A DNA stretch of 64,000 nucleotides. Origin: Streptoalloteichus hindustanus (GTDB lineage: Bacteria; Actinomycetota; Actinomycetes; Mycobacteriales; Pseudonocardiaceae). Positions 55,895 to 64,000 of the stretch are shown piece after piece. Within the stretch, counting starts at the first letter, position 1. The number at the start of each line of letters is the position of its first letter. The stretch covers positions 244,267 through 308,266 of the forward strand of contig NZ_FQVN01000009.1 of assembly GCF_900129375.1 (NCBI RefSeq), read 5' to 3'. The translations under genes were made by a program, and so were the position numbers. Below the pieces are notes generated by a model that had not been told where the DNA came from, did no database searches, and saw nothing but the letters and a program-made list of their open reading frames with translations.

Positions 55895-56206
55895 ATGAAC
55901 GCCACGCTCGGTGACAGCGCGGCCGGGAGCGCCACCGCGACCGGCCCCGACGGCAGGACCGGCGCCCCCGACATCGACGCGCTGCGGCACGAGATCGACC
56001 ACCTGGACGCCGAGATCCTGCGGCTCGTCCAACGCCGCAGCGAGGTGTCCAAAACGATCGGCGCGGCCCGGATGGCGGCCGGCGGACCGCGCATCGTCTA
56101 CAACCGGGAGATGGACGTGCTGGCCCGCTACCGGGAGCTGGGCGCCGAGGGCCGGGAGCTCGCGCTGATCCTGCTCCGGCTGGGCCGGGGACGACTCGGC
56201 CACTGA
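55895..56206 (+). CDS. aroQ: Chorismate mutase (AroQ type)
   Basis: A 103-residue AroQ-class enzyme converting chorismate to prephenate, the branch to Phe and Tyr. The helical core ALRHEIDHLDAEILRLVQRRSEVSKTIG and RIVYNREMDVLARYRELG hold the conserved Arg, Lys and Glu/Gln residues of the fold. ATG 55895 follows GGAGGAG. It is small, like mycobacterial Rv0948c-type mutases that work with DAHP synthase. It appears to be regulated by the Phe/Tyr leader upstream. Confidence 0.9.
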   Translation: MNATLGDSAAGSATATGPDGRTGAPDIDALRHEIDHLDAEILRLVQRRSEVSKTIGAARMAAGGPRIVYNREMDVLARYRELGAEGRELALILLRLGRGRLGH

Positions 56207-56225
56207 CCGGTCCGGCCCGGACCGG
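56207..56225. terminator. Small hairpin between convergent aroQ and pucR
   Basis: CCGGTCCG pairs with CGGACCGG over 8 bp with a three-base loop, directly after the aroQ stop and before the pucR stop. It could end either transcript; GC-rich simple repeats around it lower confidence. Confidence 0.4.
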
Positions 56226-56243
56226 CCGGACCGGCGCTCCCGG

Positions 56244-57629
56244 TCAGCGGTCCGACGACTCGGGCAGCAGGTCGAGCAGCCGCACGGCCAGCTCGACCTG
56301 CAGCAGCCGGTCCGGCCGGCGCCAGTCGGGCCCGAGCAGCGCGGTGATCCGCTCCAGGCGCTGCACCACCGTGTTGACGTGCACGTTCAGCGACTTCTTC
56401 GCCCGTCCCGGGCTGCGCCCGGCCGCGAAGTAGGCCCGGAGCGTGCGCACCAGCTCGGTGCCCCGGGCGGCGTCGTGGTCCAGCACCGCGCCGAGGGTGG
56501 CGCGGACGAACCCGCCGGGATCGGCCCGGTCGGCGAGCAGGAGGCCGACGAACCCCAGCTCGCCGGCCGAGGCCGCCTCCCCGGCCCTGCCCAGCGCGAC
56601 GAGCCCGCGCAGGCACCGCTCGGCCTCCTGGTGGGCGGACGGGACGGCCGACGGCCCCCGCACCGGGCCGGCCGCGCCCGCGGTGACCGGCCGGCGCAGC
56701 GCCGTGGACAACGACCACGAGCAGCGCCGGGCCAGCGCGGTGGCGTCCCGCCCCGGCAGCAGCAGCACGGCCCGGCCGCGGTGCTGCACGCCGAGGCCGC
56801 CGAGCAGCCGGGCGTGGCGGGCGGCGGCCTGCCCCAGCCGTTGCCGGGACACCTCGGCCTCCGCGACGACCACGCAGTGCGCGTGGTCGAGGTTCACGCC
56901 CAGCCGGCGGGCCCGGTCCCGCACCACCGGGAGTTCCCGCTCCGGCTCGGCCAGCAGGTCGGACAACAGCTCGCCCCGCACCCGCTCCTCGGCGGCGGCC
57001 GTGGTGCGCAGCAACAGCAGCACCAGGGCGGCCACCACGCCCGCGCGCTCCAGGATGCTCAGGTCCGGCCCGGCCAGGTCGGGCCGGCCGACCAGCACCA
57101 GGTCGCCCAGCGCCTCGTCGCCCGCGACCGCCGGCACGAGCCAGTGGTCGCCGGACCGCTCGGCCCGACAGGCGCGGTCGCCGGACCGCCCCCGCGACCC
57201 GGCCGGCGCCGGCGGCGGCAGCGCGTCGAGCCCCGCCGCCTCACCGACCACCGCGATCGGCCCGCCGTCGCTGTCCCTGATCACCACCGCCCCGCCGAGC
57301 ACGTCGACGACGGCGTGCGCCAGCTCGGTCACCTCGCCCCCGTCGAGCACGAGCCCGGCGAGCCGGTCGTGCGCGGCGGCCGCCCGCTCCACCGAGGCGA
57401 GCTGGGCGCGCAGCAGCGCGTTGAGCCCGGCCAGGCCGTGCAGCCGGCCGTGGACCCGTTCCGCGTCGCGGACCGCCTCCCGCACCGCGTCCCGCTCGGC
57501 CGGCGGCAGCCCGGCGGCCGCGTGCGCCTCGGCCGCCAGCGCCGGCAGGTCGCCGTCGGCGGCGAGGACGGCCAGGAGCCCGCGGAGGAGCCGGGCGGCC
57601 CGTTCGGTCCCCGGGGAGGGCTCGGTCAC
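56244..57629 (-). CDS. PucR family transcriptional regulator
   Basis: A 461-residue regulator of the PucR/CdaR type. Residues 1-220 are a sensory part with a GAF-like segment (VVIRDSDGGPIAVVGEA), and the C-terminus has the family HTH: KKSLNVHVNTVVQRLERITALLGPDWRRPDRLLQVELAVRLL. It lies 57 bp downstream of a 3-hydroxybutyrate dehydrogenase gene on the same strand, so it probably regulates that gene or its pathway. The ligand is not known. Confidence 0.92.
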   Translation of the reverse strand: MTEPSPGTERAARLLRGLLAVLAADGDLPALAAEAHAAAGLPPAERDAVREAVRDAERVHGRLHGLAGLNALLRAQLASVERAAAAHDRLAGLVLDGGEVTELAHAVVDVLGGAVVIRDSDGGPIAVVGEAAGLDALPPPAPAGSRGRSGDRACRAERSGDHWLVPAVAGDEALGDLVLVGRPDLAGPDLSILERAGVVAALVLLLLRTTAAAEERVRGELLSDLLAEPERELPVVRDRARRLGVNLDHAHCVVVAEAEVSRQRLGQAAARHARLLGGLGVQHRGRAVLLLPGRDATALARRCSWSLSTALRRPVTAGAAGPVRGPSAVPSAHQEAERCLRGLVALGRAGEAASAGELGFVGLLLADRADPGGFVRATLGAVLDHDAARGTELVRTLRAYFAAGRSPGRAKKSLNVHVNTVVQRLERITALLGPDWRRPDRLLQVELAVRLLDLLPESSDR

Positions 57630-57686
57630 CCGGGCATTCTCGCGACGCCGGGCCGAGCAGTCAGCCCCCGCGGCGGTCCGGCGGCC

Positions 57687-58445
57687 TCAGTTGGCGGTCC
57701 AGCCGCCGTCCATGCTGAACGACGCCCCGGAGACCGAGCGGGCGTGCGGCCCGCACAGCCAGGTGACCAGCTCGGCCACCTCCTCCGGCTCGACCAGCCG
57801 CTTGATCGGGCTGCGGGCCAGCAGCACGTCGTCGAGGACCTGCTCGGGCGGGATGCGGTGCGCGACGGCCTGGTCGGCGATCTGCTGGGCCACCAGGGCG
57901 GTGCGGGTGTAGCCGGGGCAGACGCAGTTCGAGGTCACCCCGTGCGGCGCGCCCTCCACGGCGACGACCTTGGACAGCCCCTCCAGCCCGTGCTTGGCGG
58001 CCACGTAGGCGACCTTGAACGGGGTGGCGCGCAGCCCGTGCACCGAGGAGATGTTGACCACCCGGCCCCAGCCCCGCTGGTACATGCCGGGCAACGCCGA
58101 CCGGACGATCCGGAACGGCGACTCCAGCATGACCCGGAGCAGCAGGGAGAAGGTGTCCGGCGGGTAGGTGTGCACGGGCGCGACGTGCTGCGTCCCGGCG
58201 TTGTTGACCACGATGTCGATGCCGATGCCGAGGTGGGCGGCGGCGTCGGGGTCGGCGAGGTCGACGCCGACGGCCGAGCCGTCGATCTCGGCGGCCACCC
58301 GGGCGGCGGCGTCGCCGTCCCGGTCGGCGACCAGCACCGCGGCCCCCTCGGCGGCGAGCCGGCGGGCGATGGCGGCGCCGGTCCCGCTCGACCCGCCCGT
58401 GACGAGCGCACGCCGGCCGGCCAGGGTTGCGGAGCGCGGTTCCAT
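57687..58445 (-). CDS. 3-hydroxybutyrate dehydrogenase (SDR)
   Basis: A 252-residue short-chain dehydrogenase. Visible are the nucleotide motif TGGSSGTGAAIA (T-G-x3-G-x-G), NNAGTQHV, the active-site Ser in ISSVHG, Y-x3-K as YVAAKHG, and CPGYTRTALV. The pattern and length fit D-3-hydroxybutyrate dehydrogenase, which links polyhydroxybutyrate or ketone bodies to acetoacetate with NAD. ATG 58445 (MEPRSATLAGRRAL) is the family-like start. Same strand as pucR. An acetoacetyl-CoA reductase is a less likely alternative. Confidence 0.85.
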   Translation of the reverse strand: MEPRSATLAGRRALVTGGSSGTGAAIARRLAAEGAAVLVADRDGDAAARVAAEIDGSAVGVDLADPDAAAHLGIGIDIVVNNAGTQHVAPVHTYPPDTFSLLLRVMLESPFRIVRSALPGMYQRGWGRVVNISSVHGLRATPFKVAYVAAKHGLEGLSKVVAVEGAPHGVTSNCVCPGYTRTALVAQQIADQAVAHRIPPEQVLDDVLLARSPIKRLVEPEEVAELVTWLCGPHARSVSGASFSMDGGWTAN

Positions 58446-58550
58446 GTCGACACAACGTATGCGTGAGCCAGGTCTCAGCCCATGGTTCGCCCGCATACAC
58501 CACGCTTTTGGCCGGTGGTTCCCCGTCCCACCGGCGGCGTCACCCGCCGG

Positions 58551-59684
<1,134 letters not shown>

Positions 59685-59780
59685 GACCGCCGAGGGTAGG
59701 CGGGTCGGCCAGCCGAATCAGGGGAATATCGGGGTCCTCACCCATGCCGCGACCGCCGGTGGCGCGGGCAGACTGGGGCC

Positions 59781-60086
59781 ATGCTGGATTTCCTGGCGAC
59801 GGTGGTAGCGGTGTTGGGCCTGCTGGCCGCGGTGGCCAACGCCGGATACCTGGCGATGCTCGGGTCCGCCGCGAGGCGGCGGGCCGGCGGTGAACCGGTG
59901 GCCCAGTTCGTCCGCGGCAGGTGGCCGCTGGCCGTGGTGACCACCGTGGTCACGTTGTTCGCGCTCGCGCTGTCCCACGGCGGCGCCTTCGCCGACGTGC
60001 TGGCGATCATCGCCGGCGCCGGTGGCGGCGTGGGCGCGGTGAAGGCGTTGGAGGGGACGCGCGAGCGCTTCCACCGCAACCTGTGA
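59781..60086 (+). CDS. Small multi-pass membrane protein
   Basis: A 101-residue protein with three predicted membrane helices (about 3-27, 48-66 and 68-88). There is no recognised domain. The ATG is 5' of a hydrophobic start, so there is no cleavable signal. A strong hairpin terminator lies 35 bp after the stop. Confidence 0.65.
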   Translation: MLDFLATVVAVLGLLAAVANAGYLAMLGSAARRRAGGEPVAQFVRGRWPLAVVTTVVTLFALALSHGGAFADVLAIIAGAGGGVGAVKALEGTRERFHRNL

Positions 60087-60529
60087 TTCCCCGGACCGGA
60101 AACTGACAGAGCCTGACGCTGATCGCGGCACACGGCGTTCCTCCCGTGTGCCGCGATCGTCGTGTCGGCTCTTTCGCCCCCGACTCCCGCGAACAAGTCC
60201 CGCGCACGAAAACGACCAGACGCCCGCAACCCGCTGACTCTTCGGCACGCTGACTGCCTGACTTCCGGCACGTCGGAACTCTCGCGGTGGACGCGGATGA
60301 CGACTCCCGAATGTCGGAGTCGAAGACGATTCACGAACGGTCGACCACCGGGCAGAAGGGCTTTCCCCCGCTGTTCGGGATCTGTCGGCGCGGCACGGCG
60401 CGCTCCTTCACCTGGTCGCGTCCTGCTCTCGGCGTCCAGTTCGCCCTTCCGGGTATTCCCGGCGACCGGCCGCGCGACCCGCCCCGGAATCACTCCAGTG
60501 GCACCTACCACCGGCCTACCCTGTCGCCA
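60087..60529. other. Intergenic region before PIG-L gene
   Basis: A 443-bp gene-free stretch. It holds the hairpin at 60121-60158 and, at its end, the -10-like TACCCT of the PIG-L gene. Nothing else clear. Confidence 0.7.
60121..60158 (+). terminator. Hairpin terminator after small membrane protein gene
   Basis: GATCGCGGCACACGG pairs perfectly with CCGTGTGCCGCGATC (15 bp) around an eight-base loop, followed by TTTCG about 13 bases later. Confidence 0.8.
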
Positions 60530-61267
60530 ATGACCGATGCCTTAGACGAGCCCACGAGGGACGTGCAGCGCGTGCTGGTGGTCACCGCCCATCCCGACGA
60601 CGTGGACTTCGGCGCCGCCGGGACCGTCACGACCTGGACCGCGAGCGGCATCGAGGTCGTCTACTGCGTCTGCACCTCCGGCGAGGCGAGCGGGGACCCG
60701 ACCACGCCCCCGGAGACGACGGCCAGGACCCGCGAGGCCGAGCAACGGGCCGCCGCCGCGACCGTGGGCGTGCGGGAGGTCCTCTTCCTCGGCCACCCCG
60801 ACGGCCGGCTGACCCCGTCCCTGGAGTTGCGGCGCGACATCACCCGGGTGATCCGACGTTTCCGGCCGCACCGGGTGCTCACCTGGTCGCCCGAGATCAA
60901 CTGGGAGTTCCTGGTCACGTCGCACCCCGACCACCGCGCCGCCGGCGAGGCCGCGCTGGCCGCGGTCTACCCGGACGCCCGCAACCCGCACGCCCACCCC
61001 GAGCTGCTGGTCGACGAGGGCCTCCAGCCGTGGGTCGTGCACGAGCTGTGGCTGGCCGACGGCCCGCCGGAGCGCCGGAACCGCGTGGTGGACGTGACCG
61101 ACGTGTTCCCGACGAAGCTCGCCGCGCTCCGCGCGCACCGGTCGCAGACCGGCCACCTCCCCGACCTCGCCGGGGACATCCGGGGCTGGCTGGCGGAGAC
61201 GGCCCGGCGGTCCGGACTGCCGGAGGGCCGGTTGGCCGAGACGTTCCAGGTGGTGAGCACCGCGTAA
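60530..61267 (+). CDS. PIG-L family N-acetylglucosaminyl deacetylase
   Basis: A 245-residue LmbE/PIG-L zinc deacetylase. Motifs are VVTAHPDDVDFGAAGT (AHPDD, residues 20-24, zinc ligands) and SHPDHRAAGEAA (third His), with LGHPDGRLTPSLELR between. Family members act on GlcNAc-type substrates, such as those in mycothiol or antibiotic synthesis. No ribosome site precedes the ATG; TACCCT lies seven bases before it, so the transcript is probably leaderless. The substrate is open. Confidence 0.93.
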   Translation: MTDALDEPTRDVQRVLVVTAHPDDVDFGAAGTVTTWTASGIEVVYCVCTSGEASGDPTTPPETTARTREAEQRAAAATVGVREVLFLGHPDGRLTPSLELRRDITRVIRRFRPHRVLTWSPEINWEFLVTSHPDHRAAGEAALAAVYPDARNPHAHPELLVDEGLQPWVVHELWLADGPPERRNRVVDVTDVFPTKLAALRAHRSQTGHLPDLAGDIRGWLAETARRSGLPEGRLAETFQVVSTA

Positions 61268-61294
61268 CGAGGTGGAGCCACCCGATCGACGGGG

Positions 61295-62377
61295 GTGAGG
61301 AAGGTCGACACGCACAGCGGGCACGAGGCCGCACGCCCTGCGGGACCGCGGGGGGGCGGGGCCGACCCGACCGGCGGCCGATCACGGCCCGTCCGGGGCC
61401 GGCCCGAAGCGCCCCCGGCCGACCCGTCCGCCCCCGTCCCGGCGGCCCGGCGGCCCGGCGGGCGGCGGCGCCCCCCCGGAGGCCGACCCGCCGCCTCCCG
61501 CGAGTGCGCCGATCCCCCGGCCGCCCTCGCCTCCGCCCGGGCCGCCGAGCCCGAGCCGACCGGGCTGCGGAGCTTCGACCTGGGCTCGGTCCCGGCCTCG
61601 GTGACCCCGCCCCGGAGCTGGCGGCGGGCGGCGTGGCTCAGCGGCGCGGTCGGCGGCGGCGTGGCGGTGGCGCTGCTGGTCCTGGGCTCGGTCCTGGCCG
61701 GCCCCGGCCGGGTGAACCGGATCGAGGGGCTGCCGGGCTACCCCAGCGAGTTCCGCTTCCCGGAGTCCCGGGCGGGCACCCCCACCCCCCGCGCCGGCCA
61801 CCGCCCGCGCGGACCGGCGCCGGCCCGTCCGGACCCGGCGCCGAGCGAGCCGGAGGCACGCCCCGGCGACGGCGCCGTCGTCCTGGTCGCCTCCCCCGCC
61901 CCGAGCACCACCGGGAGCACGTCCGCCAGCCCGGACGAGGTCGTCCCGCCGGCCGGCAGGGGTCTGCCCACCGCCAGCCCGACCACCCGCACGCCCGAGC
62001 CACCCCGGGGGACCCGGCCGCCGAAGGCCACGACGACGCCGAGTCCCACGGCCCCCATCGCCGACCCGGACAAGCTCCGGCGGGCCACGGTGCAGTTCTA
62101 CGACGGCATCGGCGGCGGCGTGGACGGCATCGCCCACCTGCTCGCCGACGACCTGCGCCGCGACGGGGCCGCCGTGCTCGCCCAGCAGTTCGGCGACGTG
62201 GTCGGCACCCGGCTGGACGAGATGGTGATCGACCCGGCCCGGGGCGTGACGGTCTCCGTGCTCCGGGTGGAGCGCCGGGACGGGACCGTCCGCGTGGAAC
62301 GGCGGGAGCTGCGGTTCGTCGACGCGTCCCGGCCGCTGATCAGCGGCGAACAGCTCCTCGGGGGCGCCCAGCGGTGA
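61295..62377 (+). CDS. Single-pass membrane protein with Pro-rich regions
   Basis: A 360-residue protein. Residues 1-110 are basic, Arg/Pro/Gly-rich and presumably cytoplasmic; residues about 114-136 form one membrane helix; a Pro/Thr-rich extracytoplasmic linker runs to about 255. The last 100 residues (ATVQFYDGIGGGVDGIAHLLADDL, then VERRDGTVRVERRELRFVD) look like an NTF2-like domain. It is similar in layout to the next gene. No family recognised. The start GTG has only a weak ribosome site. Confidence 0.6.
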   Translation: MRKVDTHSGHEAARPAGPRGGGADPTGGRSRPVRGRPEAPPADPSAPVPAARRPGGRRRPPGGRPAASRECADPPAALASARAAEPEPTGLRSFDLGSVPASVTPPRSWRRAAWLSGAVGGGVAVALLVLGSVLAGPGRVNRIEGLPGYPSEFRFPESRAGTPTPRAGHRPRGPAPARPDPAPSEPEARPGDGAVVLVASPAPSTTGSTSASPDEVVPPAGRGLPTASPTTRTPEPPRGTRPPKATTTPSPTAPIADPDKLRRATVQFYDGIGGGVDGIAHLLADDLRRDGAAVLAQQFGDVVGTRLDEMVIDPARGVTVSVLRVERRDGTVRVERRELRFVDASRPLISGEQLLGGAQR

Positions 62378-62533
62378 GCCGGGGACATCGCGAGCGGTAG
62401 CCGTTGCTCCGCGCGGGTGACCCGTTCGCACCGCTCGTCGCCTCGGAGGGGTGAACCGGCGCGCCTCCCTGGCGCACGCAGGGCTGATCACGATACGAGT
62501 TCTGCCGACCACAGACGGTACGGAGGCAGGACC

Positions 62534-63394
62534 GTGGACCCTTCGCCGAGCGGTCGCCGTCACCCCAGGGCGGGCTCGATCAGCGTCGCCGAGCTCATCG
62601 GCCAGCACCCCCGGCCGGTGCGCGTCCCACCCCCGCACCTCGCCGAGGCGGACCGGCTGGTCGAGGAGCTCCTCGGCCCGGCCCCGACCGCCGAGGAGGA
62701 CGAGGAGGAGGGCCCGCGCCGCGTGGGCAGGGTGGCCAGGATCGTCGGCCTCACGGTGGGCGCGCTGGTGTTGTGCGGGGCCGTCGCCGCGGCGGCGATG
62801 ATCACCGGGTCGCCGCCCCACGGCGGCGCGACCACCGCGACGCCCAGCACACCGAGCCAGATCAGCGGGGTGGCCGCGCTCCGGCCCGACGTGCTCGACG
62901 GCGGGCTCACCGGGCGGCGGGACACCGCTGTCGCGACGGGGGCGGCCACGGCCGGGGCGACCCGGACCCCCGGCGCGGCGACGACCACGGCCATGACTCC
63001 CACCCCAACCCGGGTCGGCGGACCGACCTCGACCACCTCCGGGGTGGGGACCCGGCCGATCACGACGGACCCGTCGGCGGGCGGGCTCGGCTCCGGGGTG
63101 GAGGTGGTCCGGGAGTTCTACCGCCTGCTGGCCGTCGACCCCAACGCGGCGTTCGCCCTGCTCGACCCCGGTCTGCCCGGGGGCGACGCGACGGGTTTCG
63201 CCACGTCGTGGCGCGGCGTGCGCGCCGTGCGCCTGGAGGACGCGACACCCAGGCTCGACGGCGCGGTGGAGGCGCGGACGGCGATCCAGCAGGCGGACGG
63301 CGGCTGGCTGCGCGTCCGGCAGCTGTTGTTCGTCAGCGAGACGAACCCGCCGCGGATCACCGGCGCCCGACTGCTCTCGGCGCAGCGGGGGTGA
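62534..63394 (+). CDS. Single-pass membrane protein, NTF2-like extracellular domain
   Basis: A 286-residue protein, GTG start after GGAGGCAGG. The cytoplasmic part (1-65) is followed by one membrane helix (about 68-92), a Thr/Pro/Ala-rich linker, and a C-terminal globular domain with VVREFYRLLAVDPNAAFALLDPGL and TAIQQADGGWLRVRQLLFVSE, resembling NTF2-like or SnoaL-like folds. It is followed at 523 bp by a Ser/Thr kinase gene, suggesting a cell-envelope signalling context, but that link is inference. Confidence 0.7.
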   Translation: MDPSPSGRRHPRAGSISVAELIGQHPRPVRVPPPHLAEADRLVEELLGPAPTAEEDEEEGPRRVGRVARIVGLTVGALVLCGAVAAAAMITGSPPHGGATTATPSTPSQISGVAALRPDVLDGGLTGRRDTAVATGAATAGATRTPGAATTTAMTPTPTRVGGPTSTTSGVGTRPITTDPSAGGLGSGVEVVREFYRLLAVDPNAAFALLDPGLPGGDATGFATSWRGVRAVRLEDATPRLDGAVEARTAIQQADGGWLRVRQLLFVSETNPPRITGARLLSAQRG

Positions 63395-63917
63395 CCTGGG
63401 AGACATCACGAGACCCTTCGGACCAGCGCGTTGCGCCGAACAGCGGTGACGCCCGGTTCGCTTCCGCTCCCGCCCTTGGAACTGTCAGCGGCTTCGGGTA
63501 ACCAGGATCGAGGACGACGGCCACCGGCGTGCGCCACACCACGCTCAGGCAACGCTAACGCCGCGCACGTCGTCGGGGACTAAATGAGAAGACCACCACC
63601 GGGCGCGACAACCGGTCGGATGTTTGGATGTCTGGCTGGGCGGACTAGCCTGGCGACGACCGGCTCCACGCGGCGGGTGGTGGTCCGACGGCGGATCGTC
63701 CCCCCGTATCGTTGGGTGCGGTGGTGCTGTCCGTCACGGGGTGATCGAGGAGTGTTTTGCGGATCTTGCAACGGGATCCCCGGAACACCTCCGGGCACCG
63801 TCACCCCCAGCACAGAGACAGAACCCAGTCCGATTCCACTGGTGTTCAGATCGGCCCACCCGCGCCCGGCGGGGCCGAGGCCGGCCTGAGCGCCGTGACC
63901 TTCACGGGGAGCCGCCG
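63395..63917. other. Intergenic region before Ser/Thr kinase
   Basis: About 520 bp with no credible gene. GACTAGCCTGG near 63643 and similar AT-richer spots could include promoter elements, but none is convincing. Confidence 0.65.
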
Positions 63918-64000
63918 GTGAGCGACGAGGGTCGCCTGGTCGCCGGACGCTACCGGTTGCTGCAGCGCATCGGCAGCGGCGCCATGGGTGTCGTCTGGCA
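63918..64000 (+). CDS. Serine/threonine protein kinase, N-terminal part
   Basis: The first 27 codons of a Pkn-type eukaryotic-like Ser/Thr kinase, cut by the window end. GTG at 63918 opens VSDEGRLVAGRYRLLQRIG, and GSGAMGVVW carries the glycine-rich nucleotide-binding loop (G-x-G-x-x-G-x-V). A GGGGAG site lies upstream. Substrates are unknown. Confidence 0.92.
   Translation, partial: MSDEGRLVAGRYRLLQRIGSGAMGVVW

Overview
The window is about 72% GC and densely coded, and it looks like the chromosome of a filamentous actinomycete. Several features point to the Pseudonocardiaceae/Actinosynnema-Saccharothrix group: EspG, a PPE-like protein and DUF3558 lipoproteins in one locus, FO synthase FbiC, a DUF6350/PerM-like protein, DUF5336, DUF1918 and DUF3017 proteins, and leaderless GTG genes. 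The genus is an inference. I saw no rRNA, tRNA, insertion sequence, prophage or CRISPR array.

Layout. 1-6840 is housekeeping on the minus strand: the 5' end of trpS, a small secreted protein, fbiC (deazaflavin cofactor), lipB, an exonuclease III, an SH3-like protein and icd. 6991-11002 is an orphan type VII (ESX) associated locus: EspG, a PPE-like protein with a Gly/Pro-rich tail, two DUF3558 lipoproteins and a helical protein, with no ESX core genes nearby. 11161-18750 holds a YdjM-like membrane protein, a lipoprotein, two DUF1918 genes, a divergent tetR/oxidoreductase pair, folD-DUF3017 and two overlapping transporter genes. 18834-28510 is the most unusual part: a pentapeptide-repeat gene, then five co-directional genes that each begin with a YezG/DUF600-like domain. 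Three of them end in a TNT-type NAD glycohydrolase toxin domain, and a broken nitrilase gene follows.

28601-35145 is a complete SOS mutasome (imuA', imuB, dnaE2) behind a perfect LexA box. purH-purN, a lipoprotein gene and a DUF6350 gene follow. Two inverted copies of a 110-bp noncoding element, each with two consensus DnaA boxes, flank the imuB-to-lipoprotein interval. 40858-45059 holds DUF5336, sucD-sucC and an orphan B12-binding subunit. 45241-52051 holds a large membrane protein, a lipase, an M23 peptidase, a type II thioesterase and trxA. 52208-59684 holds pcrA, a DedA-like protein, chorismate mutase behind a Phe/Tyr leader peptide and terminator, a PucR regulator with a 3-hydroxybutyrate dehydrogenase, and a histone-deacetylase-like enzyme. 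59781-64000 holds a small membrane protein, a PIG-L deacetylase, two single-pass envelope proteins and the start of a Ser/Thr kinase.

How it fits together. icd and sucCD serve the TCA cycle. purN-purH are translationally coupled for purine synthesis. imuA'-imuB-dnaE2 form a damage-induced translesion unit. The YezG/TNT genes look like a recombining family of effectors, perhaps carrying their own immunity-like domains. The ESX-associated locus about 8 kb away may or may not be related to it.
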